Shown: positions 1 to 8,324, numbered from the stretch's first letter. The stretch: DNA of 22,852 nt from Legionellaceae bacterium (GCA_947504795.1 CANNJG010000009.1:1-22852); one strand, 5' to 3'. Notes: generated from the letters alone by a model not told the origin. Made by a program: numbers and translations.

Positions 1-35
1 AGTCTGAGCAGTCTTTGATAGAACAACCGGCTTAA
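1..35 (+). CDS. 3' end of an upstream gene (partial, unidentified)
   Basis: The frame starting at base 3 stays open and reads SEQSLIEQPA before a TAA at 33-35, directly followed by the ATG of the dehydratase gene. The other two plus-strand frames have stops at 5-7 and 16-18. Ten residues are too few to identify a product. By analogy with very-long-chain fatty acid clusters, an acyl carrier protein or another fatty-acid gene would be expected here, but that is only inference from the neighbours. Stop and start touch without a gap, so translational coupling is likely if this is a real gene end. Confidence 0.4.
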   Translation, partial: SEQSLIEQPA

Positions 36-905
36 ATGCGCTTTTTATTTGTTGATAGAATTTTACAATTGTCATCCTCTGCTGGGTCGGCGCGCGGTAT
101 CAAACGGATTACGCAGGACGATATCTATGTTACTGCGGATACAGAGGGTCAATTCTGTTTCATGCCAAGCATCATTGGCGAAACATTAGGCCAGTTAACT
201 GCATGGGAAGTGATGGCCAATTGTGATTTTCAAAAACGGCCTGTAGCAGGGGTTGTTGAGCGTGCAACACTGCATCATAGCGCTTATGTGGGTGATACCC
301 TAGCCTTAGAATCCTGGATTGACCGGCAAGATGATGAGTCTGTCCGCTATCATGGCCATGTGCATGTCGGTGACACCCTGATTTTTAGCCTGGAAGGCGC
401 ATTGGGCCCCATGTTACCGATGGATGAATTTATTGATTCCGCGTTAGTGCGACGTCAATTTGCTGAAATTAATCGACCTGGGGATTGGCCCTTACCCCAA
501 ACGGTTGTCCAAACCCCCTTACCCACGACAAATCGTCCTGTGTCTTTGTGTTTTGACGCAATTACACTTGACGAACCGGGTGTGCGCATGGATGCGGTGA
601 AGCAGATTACGCGTGCGTCACCCTATTTTCCTGATCATTTTCCGTATAAACCTGTTTTACCACTGACCGTTTTACTAGAGTGCAAAATGCAATTGGCACA
701 AACATTTTTGGCCCGTGCGGGTTTATCAACGTATCGTATCCGTGCTTTGCAACGCATTAAGATGAATGATTTTGTGCAACCAGGCGATGAAGTGCATACC
801 CAGGTATCAGTGAAATCCCAAACTGAAGAAGCGATGGTGTTGCATTTTCGTTCGGAAGTTGCGGGAAAGCGAGTCTGTGTTTTAGACATTGTGTTGGATG
901 CATAA
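36..905 (+). CDS. Double-hotdog 3-hydroxyacyl-ACP dehydratase (FabZ-like)
   Basis: 289 aa, about twice the usual FabZ length, and best read as two fused hotdog folds. The C-terminal half has the FabZ active-site pattern: DHFPYKPVLP with His201, then Glu215 six residues after the proline (LLECKMQ aligns with the family's IEALAQ). The N-terminal half has the matching helix (MPSIIGETLGQ), with the Glu and Gln kept, but Thr stands where His is expected, so it is probably non-catalytic. Predicted role: dehydration of 3-hydroxyacyl-ACP during fatty acyl elongation in the cytoplasm. Thirteen bases separate it from the KAS gene downstream, in an operon with two synthases and an acyltransferase. This context fits a FabZXL-like enzyme for a very long acyl chain; a polyene-type pathway is the alternative. 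The family call is firm, the pathway is inferred. Confidence 0.8.
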   Translation: MRFLFVDRILQLSSSAGSARGIKRITQDDIYVTADTEGQFCFMPSIIGETLGQLTAWEVMANCDFQKRPVAGVVERATLHHSAYVGDTLALESWIDRQDDESVRYHGHVHVGDTLIFSLEGALGPMLPMDEFIDSALVRRQFAEINRPGDWPLPQTVVQTPLPTTNRPVSLCFDAITLDEPGVRMDAVKQITRASPYFPDHFPYKPVLPLTVLLECKMQLAQTFLARAGLSTYRIRALQRIKMNDFVQPGDEVHTQVSVKSQTEEAMVLHFRSEVAGKRVCVLDIVLDA

Positions 906-918
906 GCGAGGATTATCT

Positions 919-2199
919 ATGAAACGACGGGTTGCGATTACAGGAATAGGCATGGTCACGCCCTTAGGCGTGAATGTTGCGACAACCTGGCAACAATTAA
1001 TTGCGCGGCAATCAGGTATTGCACCTATTCAGCAATTTGATGCGGGTGGTTTTCCAGCCACGATGGCGGCAGAAGTGAAGGGATTTGTTCCGGATCCTGC
1101 TTTATTGACCAAATCTAATCGTTATGCGTCTAAAATTACATTGTTTGCATTAGAAGCGGCTTTGCAGGCGATGCGAGATGCTGATATGACGATTACTGAT
1201 GAGATACGCAGGCGTTTTGGGATTGTTACCGGCGCGGGAATGATGACTTCAGAGTACGAAAGTCTTGAGCGTTTTCAGAAAACATGTGCTGTGAATGGCG
1301 ACGTTGATTGGGCAATGCTTCAGGCAAAATCTAGAGAATTTTGTGAGTTGAGTGATTTTGCAAAAACCACCTCGAATACCGGGTTAGCCTTGTTGATTCA
1401 ACAGTTTGGCTTAAAAGGCTATGCTTCTGCTGTGCATACGGCCTGTGCTTCGGGTGGACAAGCCCTCGGGCTTGCGATGCGCGTGATTCGTCGTGGGGAT
1501 GCCGATTTTATGTTAGCGGGTGGATTTGATTCGATGATATCGCCCCTGGGATTATCCAGTTTTTGTTTGTTAGGGGCGTTGGCAACCGATAAAGATGTGT
1601 GTGCCAGTCGACCCTTTGATGCGACACGCCAAGGGTTTGTATTGGGTGAGGGTGCCGCTTTTTTGGTATTGGAAGAATGGTCGCGAGCCCAGGCACGTGG
1701 TGCACGTATTTATGCAGAATTGGCAGGGGAAGGGAATACATTGAGTTCATATCGAATTACCGATTCGCCGCCAGATGGTTCGGGTGCGAAGCAAGCGATT
1801 CTTGGTGCTTTACGCGACGCTGGATTATCGCCAACGGATGTCGATTACATTAACGCACATGGCACTTCCACAAAAATGAATGATTTAAGTGAAACCAATG
1901 CAATAAAATCTGTGTTTGGTGAGCATGCTTATCGCATGCCTGTTAGTTCTACCAAATCACAAACCGGTCATTTGATTGCGGCCGCAGGCGCCTTAGAAGC
2001 GGCCTTCTCTGTATTGGCGATTACGCATGGACAAGTGCCGATGACGGCTAATTTACACAATCCTGATCCCGAATGTGATTTGGATTACGTGGTAGAAGGA
2101 CCCCGGCAGCAAGCAGTTAGAGCCGTGCTTTCTAATTCATTTGGTTTTGGTGGTTCAAATAGCTGTTTGCTATTTAAGCATCCTGAGTTTGGAGAATAG
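919..2199 (+). CDS. Beta-ketoacyl-ACP synthase II-type (FabF-like), active subunit
   Basis: 426 aa, the normal length for FabF/KAS II. The thiolase-fold catalytic triad is complete: Cys176 in HTACASGG, His314 in NAHGTSTKMND and His351 in TKSQTGH, which also holds the conserved Lys. It catalyses decarboxylative Claisen condensation of malonyl-ACP with an acyl primer. The ATG at 919 is chosen because GAGGA lies six bases upstream and MKRRVAITGIGMVTPLG is the standard KAS N-terminus; an in-frame ATG at 889 lies inside the dehydratase gene and adds residues foreign to the family. Only two bases separate its stop from the next KAS gene, so the two are probably translated together and may form a heterodimer. 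It is unlikely to be the housekeeping fabF, since it lies among accessory acyl-chain genes rather than next to fabD, fabG and acpP. Confidence 0.9.
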   Translation: MKRRVAITGIGMVTPLGVNVATTWQQLIARQSGIAPIQQFDAGGFPATMAAEVKGFVPDPALLTKSNRYASKITLFALEAALQAMRDADMTITDEIRRRFGIVTGAGMMTSEYESLERFQKTCAVNGDVDWAMLQAKSREFCELSDFAKTTSNTGLALLIQQFGLKGYASAVHTACASGGQALGLAMRVIRRGDADFMLAGGFDSMISPLGLSSFCLLGALATDKDVCASRPFDATRQGFVLGEGAAFLVLEEWSRAQARGARIYAELAGEGNTLSSYRITDSPPDGSGAKQAILGALRDAGLSPTDVDYINAHGTSTKMNDLSETNAIKSVFGEHAYRMPVSSTKSQTGHLIAAAGALEAAFSVLAITHGQVPMTANLHNPDPECDLDYVVEGPRQQAVRAVLSNSFGFGGSNSCLLFKHPEFGE

Positions 2200-2201
2200 G
2201 T

Positions 2202-3482
2202 GTGGCACAACGGGTGTTTATTACAGGTTTAGGTGCTTTGACCGCTACAGGTGAAAGTGCTCAATCCACTTGGCAAGCAGTACTAGCCGGTCAACAAAGC
2301 TTGAAAGATGTTACGTTATGGGATTTGTCGTCTTGGTCTCATCGTTTGGGAGGAGAGCTCCAAACCTATAACCCTTCAAGCATTCTACCGGATCGAAAAT
2401 TAATAAAAGTCATTTCACGCCAAGATGTCATAGGGATTGCAGCAGGGGTTCAGGCGATGGAACAAAGTCAATTGCCGGCGTACTATGCCCAATTGAGCGA
2501 AGAAGATAAAGCGTCTTTTGAGCATGACTCTGCGATTTATGTGGGTTCTCCCGGGAATAAATTTTTTCAGCAATATGATTTTTTACCTTTGATCGCAAAA
2601 TCCCAAGGGAATATGCGTGCGTTTGCCGAACAGTTGTTTTCTGAAGTACACCCGATGTGGCTATTGCGTATTTTGCCAAATAATGTGCTCGCGTATTTGG
2701 GGATTACCTACGGATTTAAAGGAGTAAATCATAATATTACCAATCATGCCGTATCGGGCATGCAAGCGCTATTAGAAGCCTACCAAGCAATTGCTTCAGG
2801 GCAAGCGAGTCGTGCGATCGTGGTTGGCTATGATATCGGTACGGATCCGCAAGCAATGTATTACTATGATAAATTAGGATTGCTGTCTGCGCGTGATTTA
2901 AAGCCTTTTGATGTCGATCACGATGGTACTATCTTAGCTGAAGGTGCTTCGGCAGTGATATTAGAAAGCGAAGTAGCAGTGACAGCGCGCAATGGCGCGC
3001 GTTGGGCCGAAGTAGTGGGCGGGGCGACAGCAACGGAAGCACAAGGCTTGTTTGCCGTGGATCCAGAAGGCGTAGCGTTACAACATTTATTATCCGACAC
3101 GTTACAGCAATGCCGATTATCCCCTACGGATATAGGTATGGTGATAGCGCATGGGAATGGCAGTTACCAGTCGGATACGACCGAAGCTAAAGCCATTATC
3201 GGTGCTTTTGCCAATACCCCTGTTCCTGTGAGTGCCTTTAAATGGTCAATGGGACATACCTTATGTGCCTCTGGGATTTTAGATGCGGTACTGGGTGTAC
3301 AGGCTATGCAAGAGCGCTGCATACCTGGTGTGGCAAATTTGCAACGTTTGGCAGCGGAGTGTAGTGCTTTGAATATGAATGCAACCCACCGCGAATGGCA
3401 TCCTGACCGGCAGCATATGTTAGTCATAAACCGAGGTTTTGCGAGTATGAATGCATGTGTGGTGTTACGTGAATGCCGTTGA
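2202..3482 (+). CDS. KAS-like protein lacking the catalytic cysteine (chain-length-factor-like)
   Basis: 426 aa with a full ketosynthase fold: N-terminus QRVFITGLGALTATG, His317 in IAHGNGS, and Lys plus His352 in FKWSMGH. The nucleophile motif reads NHAVSGMQAL where the partner has ACASGGQAL, so Ala183 replaces the catalytic Cys; the codon is GCC at 2748-2750. It therefore cannot form the acyl-thioester. Cysteine-less KAS subunits are known as chain-length factors (KS-beta) in type II polyketide and aryl polyene systems, where they pair with an active KS and shape the product tunnel. That role is inferred here from the mutation and from adjacency to the active KAS. The start is GTG at 2202 with GGAG seven bases upstream. 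Its 3' end overlaps the acyltransferase gene by 32 bases. Confidence 0.85.
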   Translation: MAQRVFITGLGALTATGESAQSTWQAVLAGQQSLKDVTLWDLSSWSHRLGGELQTYNPSSILPDRKLIKVISRQDVIGIAAGVQAMEQSQLPAYYAQLSEEDKASFEHDSAIYVGSPGNKFFQQYDFLPLIAKSQGNMRAFAEQLFSEVHPMWLLRILPNNVLAYLGITYGFKGVNHNITNHAVSGMQALLEAYQAIASGQASRAIVVGYDIGTDPQAMYYYDKLGLLSARDLKPFDVDHDGTILAEGASAVILESEVAVTARNGARWAEVVGGATATEAQGLFAVDPEGVALQHLLSDTLQQCRLSPTDIGMVIAHGNGSYQSDTTEAKAIIGAFANTPVPVSAFKWSMGHTLCASGILDAVLGVQAMQERCIPGVANLQRLAAECSALNMNATHREWHPDRQHMLVINRGFASMNACVVLRECR

Positions 3483-4323
3483 TCTAGGAACACAAATCGC
3501 GGGGTTGCGGATCACGCGTGCAGGGCGTTGGGTGTTTCGTTATTGTCCTTATCGATGTTCTATTGTGAGGGCGAATATGGATCAAGTGTATGGCGATAGG
3601 TTAACGTCTGCGCAGAAAACGCACTTAGTACAAGCGTTTTATTCGCACTTAATGACGTCCATCAAAGAAACGATTCTACTGCGATTTATGTCAGAAAAAA
3701 CCTTATGTAGTCGCGTTGACGTCGAAGGACATGAACGCTTATTAACGGTCGCAGAAGTGGGTAAAGGGGTGTTAGTTGTTGCCGCTCATATGGGGAGCTG
3801 GGAATTTGCGCCACTTGGTGGTATTCTTAATTTTAAACAATTCAAAGGACATTTTCATTTTATCCGCAGAACCCTAGGATTTAAATCTATCGAACGCTTT
3901 TTATTTCGCCGTTATTATCGCGCGGGTTTGAATGTGATTCCTAAGCAACATGCCCTTCAGCAAGTGAAAGAAGCTTTAGATCAGAATCATGCGGTAATTT
4001 TTGTACTAGACCAACATGCATCTTTAGTTAATCGAGACGGGGTCGCAGTGGAGTTTTTTGGCAAGAAAGCTGGCACGTATCGCTCGCTCGCAAGTCTGTC
4101 ACGCCATACCGGATTGCCGGTCATCCCGGCAGCGGGCTATCGGCTATCCAATGGCAACCATGTCCTGGCTTTTTATGATCCGATTGCGTGGCAAGAGTTT
4201 GAAACTACTCAAGAATCAATTTATCGAAATACCTTAGCGTACAATCAAGCCTTGGAACGAATTATATTAGCTCATCCTGAACAATGGATGTGGATGCATC
4301 AACGTTGGAAGTTGCCGCTTTAA
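3451..4323 (+). CDS. LpxL/HtrB-family lysophospholipid/lipid A acyltransferase (LpxXL-like)
   Basis: 290 aa. The protein matches the lauroyl/myristoyl acyltransferase family of lipid A synthesis. It has the His-x4-acid catalytic motif as AHMGSWE (His113, Glu118), a later FVLDQ segment followed by VEFFGKKAGT, and the usual C-terminal PEQWMWMHQRWK, which resembles the PEQY-W-HRRFK ending of the family. The enzyme moves an acyl chain from acyl-ACP to a lipid acceptor at the inner membrane. It overlaps the upstream KAS gene by 32 bases, which ties it to the product of that cluster. The ATG at 3451 is used; a GTG at 3469 is possible. The N-terminus is shorter than in E. coli LpxL and lacks an obvious long transmembrane anchor. 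An LpxXL-like very-long-chain acyltransferase fits best, but the substrate cannot be read from the sequence. Confidence 0.8.
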   Translation: MHVWCYVNAVDLGTQIAGLRITRAGRWVFRYCPYRCSIVRANMDQVYGDRLTSAQKTHLVQAFYSHLMTSIKETILLRFMSEKTLCSRVDVEGHERLLTVAEVGKGVLVVAAHMGSWEFAPLGGILNFKQFKGHFHFIRRTLGFKSIERFLFRRYYRAGLNVIPKQHALQQVKEALDQNHAVIFVLDQHASLVNRDGVAVEFFGKKAGTYRSLASLSRHTGLPVIPAAGYRLSNGNHVLAFYDPIAWQEFETTQESIYRNTLAYNQALERIILAHPEQWMWMHQRWKLPL

Positions 4324-4363
4324 AAAGGTTGCGTAAGCCCTGTGCTTTCCTTAGAGCCCGGCA

Positions 4364-5818
4364 TTACTTCTGCCAAAACGCGCGTGTCAATATTATAAAT
4401 AATGGGAAAATTTCTAAGCGACCGGTAAGCATGGCAAGGACGAGTAGCCATTTGCTCGGATCGTTCAAAGGCGCAAAGGAATCCTTTACAGCACCTATTC
4501 CCGATCCAGAAGCATTAGCTACGCCGGAAACTGCTAATGAAAAAGAGGTGATAAAATCATTGTTACAGGCCATAAATAATAAAACAAAGATTGCAAATAT
4601 TATAAAAAATATGAACACAAAACCAAAAATGGACTGTAAAATCAATTCGCTTATGCTCTTTTGATCGAGTTTAACCGTAAGAACGGCTTGAGGATGTAAT
4701 TCACGCATAAATTCACGTTTACCATGTTTAAGAAAAAGTAAGAAACGTAAGACTTTGATCCCTCCCGTGGTTGAGCCCGCGCAGCCGCCAATTATGGAGA
4801 TAAGAATAATCAATATCGGTGCAAACAGGGGCCAATCGTCGATAGAATGAAAGGTAATTCCTGTTGAACTTATGACAGAAATAACGATGAATACCACATC
4901 TAACGCGCTCAGTGATGTTTTGGTAAGGTAGCCTTCCATCTTTAATAATCCAAAGATAAGCAGACAAAGCGCCAAGACTATTTTGAGAAAGGTACGCAAT
5001 TCTTCACTTTTCCAATAAACCGAGATGCTATGTTGTTGAAAAGCCAAATAATGTAGGGTAAAGCTTACAGCACTGAACAGCATAAACACAATGGCGATGC
5101 CTTCAATGAATTGGCTATTATAAGTGATAAACCCGTTATCATACATTGAAAGGCCACCTGTAGACACGGTTCCAAAACTTTCACCCAAGGCATGAAACCA
5201 ATCCATCCCTGCATACCAATACGATATTGCACACATAATGGTCAAAAAACAATAAATGATCCACAAGCTTTTTGCTGTTTGGGTTATTCTCGGCGTGAGT
5301 TTGTTGTTTTTAATCGGATTAGATGTTTCAACTTGAAATAATTCCAAGCCGCCCATCCCCAACATCGGGAAGATGGCTACCGCTAATACCACGATTCCCA
5401 TCCCGCCAACCATTTGTAATTGTTGATGATAATATAAAATAGTACGGGGTAATTGATTCAGATTATCAAAACATTCTGCTCCTGTTGTGGTAATTGCAGA
5501 GACTGCTTCAAAGACAGCATCTGTAGTGGTGATCTTTACTTGCTCACACAATAGAAAAGGTAAAGATGCAAAAAAACATACAGCGATCCAGGTGAAAACA
5601 ACAATTAAAAATCCTTCGCGAAGGGTTAAAACAAGTGTCTCATGTCTAAACTTAAGCCAGGCACTGCCTCCTATCAGAATAATTAAAGCAAAGGGAATGG
5701 CAAACGGGGCCCAGATGTGTTCAGAAAAAATAATAGTTATCAGTATGGGTGGTAACATGCTGACACTAAACATCAGTAGCAGCAATCCTACGTAGCGAAA
5801 AATAGTTTTATAGTGCAT
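4364..5818 (-). CDS. trkH: Trk-type potassium transporter membrane subunit TrkH
   Basis: 484 aa, a typical TrkH length, strongly hydrophobic throughout. The four selectivity-filter loops of the Trk/Ktr/HKT superfamily can be seen: AITTTGAE near residues 109-115, GTVSTGGLS, SVISSTGIT and ANASGSGIG near the C-terminus, along with the GGCAGSTTGGIKV segment. The protein is an inner-membrane K+ uptake channel/symporter that assembles with the TrkA nucleotide-binding ring. GGAGG lies nine bases before the ATG. It is separated from trkA by 124 bases holding a perfect 21-bp inverted repeat, so the two genes may be expressed at different levels. It converges with the acyltransferase gene, leaving 40 bases between the stops with no clear terminator. 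Confidence 0.95.
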   Translation of the reverse strand: MHYKTIFRYVGLLLLMFSVSMLPPILITIIFSEHIWAPFAIPFALIILIGGSAWLKFRHETLVLTLREGFLIVVFTWIAVCFFASLPFLLCEQVKITTTDAVFEAVSAITTTGAECFDNLNQLPRTILYYHQQLQMVGGMGIVVLAVAIFPMLGMGGLELFQVETSNPIKNNKLTPRITQTAKSLWIIYCFLTIMCAISYWYAGMDWFHALGESFGTVSTGGLSMYDNGFITYNSQFIEGIAIVFMLFSAVSFTLHYLAFQQHSISVYWKSEELRTFLKIVLALCLLIFGLLKMEGYLTKTSLSALDVVFIVISVISSTGITFHSIDDWPLFAPILIILISIIGGCAGSTTGGIKVLRFLLFLKHGKREFMRELHPQAVLTVKLDQKSISELILQSIFGFVFIFFIIFAIFVLLFMACNNDFITSFSLAVSGVANASGSGIGAVKDSFAPLNDPSKWLLVLAMLTGRLEIFPLFIILTRAFWQK

Positions 5819-5838
5819 GATTATGCGCCTCCAATGGC

Positions 5839-5930
5839 TAAATTATCCTGGAAAAAGCAGTTTAAGCCTCCTGAAAAAGTCTATCGCACGGAAATTTAAA
5901 CATTTTTCATGCTTTTTCCAGGATAATTTA
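5839..5930. repeat. Perfect 21-bp inverted repeat between trkA and trkH
   Basis: Bases 5839-5859 and 5910-5930 are exact reverse complements over 21 positions, with a 50-base spacer. The arms contain TTATCCTGGAAAAAG. In the trkA-trkH transcript they would form a long hairpin ending six bases before the trkH Shine-Dalgarno sequence. There is no U-run after the stem, so a simple intrinsic terminator is unlikely. An RNA-stability or processing element, or a small palindromic repeat element of the genome, are both possible. Confidence 0.75.
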
Positions 5931-5942
5931 TTTAGAACTTCC

Positions 5943-7319
5943 TTAGCTTAAAAAATCCAAGTTGACTTGAAATAAAGCCTCAAGTTGCTGAATATATTTT
6001 TTGTTTAAAAGCAATAAAATCACATGATCTTTCGGCATAATTTTTAATTTGGCCATGTTGAGATGCAAGGTAGTGCCTCGCAGGACGCCAAGCAGGATAC
6101 ATTGGGGTGGAAATTCAATATCATTCACAAATCTGCCAACGACGGCAGATGTTTTAGACGTCCCCTCAACGACCAACTCGATAGCTTCTGCTGCTTGCTC
6201 TTGTAATCGATGGACTTTGATCATATTGCCGCGTTTGAGTTTACTTAATATATTACCAATCGTCTGGATTTGTGGAAGTACCGCATAATCGATGGGGCTT
6301 TCGTCAACTAGCTCAGTATAGCCTTCACGATTGACGAGAGCAATTGTATAACGTGTTCCTAAATATTTCGCCTGCAAACAGGCCATGACATTAGTTTCCT
6401 CATCATTGGTAATGGCGCAGAATACATCCATGTCTTGAATGTTTTCTTGTAATAACAATTCACGTTCCGCAATATCGCCTTCTAAGACAATCACATTATT
6501 GAGTTCATCGGCTAATGCGGCTGCAGTTAAGGGATTTTTTTCAATGAGTTTGACTTTATACTGGTCTTGAATACTTTGTGACAGCTTACTGCCAATACGA
6601 CCACCTCCGCCAAGCATTATACGTTTATTCGGTTTTTGGTGATGGTCGACGGCTTCTAATATTTTATCAATAGCGTGTTCTTGAGCCATGAAGAGAATTT
6701 TATCTTTAGGTCTAAGCACATAGTTATCTTGGACGGGCACAGATTTTTTTTTACTGAAAATAGCGGCAACAGACGTGTTAATGTTATTGATTTTCTCTTG
6801 AAGTTCCGCGATGGTTTTACCATTCAACCAATCCGTTTTTTTTGTTTCAATAGTGAGCAAACATGTTTTATCGTCTGAAAAATATAACAGTTCAGCAATA
6901 CCAGGATATTGTATGACTCGGATGATGTAATCCGTGATTAAGCGCTCTGGATTGATTACGATACTAATTGGGATATTAGCTTTGGAAAAGAGCTTGGGAT
7001 AGGTATAGTAATCGTCTGATTTAATTCTAGCGATGGTTTTAGGAACCGAGAAAAGACGTTGTGCGATATAACAGGCCATCATATTCGTGTCATCATAATC
7101 CGTGACAGCAATCACGAGGTCTGTATTCTGTATACCGGCTTCGATCAGTACAGTTGGGCTAGTAGCGAGTCCAGTTATTGTTTGAATATCGAGATGATTT
7201 TTAATTTTCTCTAAATGCGCAGCATTTTTATCAATTAAAATCACATCATTATTTTCTTTGACTAAATTACTTGCCAATGATGTCCCAACGCGTCCTGCAC
7301 CTAGAATGATGATACGCAT
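5943..7319 (-). CDS. trkA: Trk potassium uptake regulator TrkA (NAD-binding, two RCK domains)
   Basis: 458 aa, the standard length of proteobacterial TrkA with two tandem RCK units. The first Rossmann fold begins MRIIILGAGRVG with Asp30 at the end of the second strand. The second begins at about residue 234 as IMLGGGGRIG, again followed by an acidic strand end (KLIEKN). Each fold is followed by a C-terminal RCK lobe, near residues 140-225 and 370-455. TrkA is the peripheral cytoplasmic ring that binds NAD(H)/ATP and gates TrkH. The ATG has GGAGG seven bases upstream. The start lies inside the 3' end of dapF (19-base overlap), so translation is probably coupled to dapF. trkH follows on the same strand. 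Confidence 0.95.
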   Translation of the reverse strand: MRIIILGAGRVGTSLASNLVKENNDVILIDKNAAHLEKIKNHLDIQTITGLATSPTVLIEAGIQNTDLVIAVTDYDDTNMMACYIAQRLFSVPKTIARIKSDDYYTYPKLFSKANIPISIVINPERLITDYIIRVIQYPGIAELLYFSDDKTCLLTIETKKTDWLNGKTIAELQEKINNINTSVAAIFSKKKSVPVQDNYVLRPKDKILFMAQEHAIDKILEAVDHHQKPNKRIMLGGGGRIGSKLSQSIQDQYKVKLIEKNPLTAAALADELNNVIVLEGDIAERELLLQENIQDMDVFCAITNDEETNVMACLQAKYLGTRYTIALVNREGYTELVDESPIDYAVLPQIQTIGNILSKLKRGNMIKVHRLQEQAAEAIELVVEGTSKTSAVVGRFVNDIEFPPQCILLGVLRGTTLHLNMAKLKIMPKDHVILLLLNKKYIQQLEALFQVNLDFLS

Positions 7320-8155
7320 GGTGTATCCTCCAATATTTGTCCTTCATATACAAAAGAAGCGGGGCCTCGTAAACGAATCGGTAGCGACAGCGTCGGCCAG
7401 GTTACGCGCAGCTCGCCACCTGGTAAACTGACCGTGACTTCCTCTGCCAGTTTGTGAAATAAACGCCCGACCGCCATGGCGGCAATGGCTCCCGAGCCAC
7501 AGGCTTGTGTTTCGCCACATCCGCGTTCATATACCCGTAATTGAATATGATCAGGATTAAGAATATGCATGAAACCGATATTAGCCTGCTCCGGAAAAAA
7601 GGGATGAACCGATAGTTGTTGTCCTAGAGCGACGACCGGGGCTTGTGTGATATCCTCCACCAACAAGACCGCATGCGGATTGCCTACTTGGATAGCATGA
7701 AAGGTATAAGTCTGATCAGCGAGTTGTAGCGCATACCATTCGGACTCGGTTTGAGTTGCAAGAGGAATCGCATTGGGTGCTTGTTGAGGCGGAGGAAAAG
7801 CAACCGTTACGCTTGCGTCTGCATGGATCGTTAAGCTCATCTTTGTCGAATGGGTTTGGATACATAATTGAGTTTTAGTCGTCAAGCCAAGACGCTGTAC
7901 AAAGCGGGCCAAGCAACGCGCCCCATTACCGCATTGTCCTACTTCTTGACCATCTGCATTAAAAATACGATAGAAAAAGTCGATATCTGGGTTGTTACTT
8001 GATTCAACTAGCAGGCATTGATCAAAGCCAATCCCTGTGTCACGTCGACTCCAAGCTTTAATCTGAGCCGCAGTCGGCGTGAAGGTATGTTGTGTGGCAT
8101 CAATTAGTATAAAGTCATTTCCTAGTCCATGCATTTTAGTAAAATGAAGACTCAT
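7301..8155 (-). CDS. dapF: Diaminopimelate epimerase
   Basis: 284 aa from the chosen start (E. coli DapF is about 274). It interconverts LL- and meso-diaminopimelate for lysine and peptidoglycan synthesis in the cytoplasm. The signatures are complete: KMHGLGNDF near the N-terminus, the first catalytic cysteine in GQCGNGARC (about Cys75) and the second in ERGCGETQACGSGA (about Cys219). The ATG at 8155 puts the KMHGLGND motif at the usual distance from the N-terminus; an in-frame ATG at 8167 would add four residues (MVSI), and neither start has a strong Shine-Dalgarno sequence. It is the first gene of the dapF-trkA-trkH group and overlaps trkA by 19 bases. The pairing of dapF with Trk genes is not a functional pathway and probably reflects shared transcription only. 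Confidence 0.95.
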   Translation of the reverse strand: MSLHFTKMHGLGNDFILIDATQHTFTPTAAQIKAWSRRDTGIGFDQCLLVESSNNPDIDFFYRIFNADGQEVGQCGNGARCLARFVQRLGLTTKTQLCIQTHSTKMSLTIHADASVTVAFPPPQQAPNAIPLATQTESEWYALQLADQTYTFHAIQVGNPHAVLLVEDITQAPVVALGQQLSVHPFFPEQANIGFMHILNPDHIQLRVYERGCGETQACGSGAIAAMAVGRLFHKLAEEVTVSLPGGELRVTWPTLSLPIRLRGPASFVYEGQILEDTPCVSSF

Positions 8156-8324
8156 GATTGAGACCATTGCTTAGGCGGTTGTTCGGAGCCCGGGAGATAC
8201 AAAGGACCACGCTGACCGCAATGGCATAAATTTATAAACAGGAGCATGCCTAATAAGCAATGGTGTATTCGCATAAGTCATAAAAGGGAAGGGGATGACC
8301 TTAACTCAGTATAACAGGGCATCA

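Noticed and set aside
2202..3482. Cys-less KAS as a decaying pseudogene
   Set aside because: The frame is full length, the other catalytic residues are intact, the ribosome-binding site is good and the gene is tightly placed within an operon, so functional loss of the cysteine is more likely than decay.
4284..4664. 126-codon plus-strand open frame at the acyltransferase/trkH junction
   Set aside because: It lies almost wholly antisense to the conserved end of trkH, has low-complexity composition (many Lys, Asn, Ile) and overlaps the acyltransferase stop.
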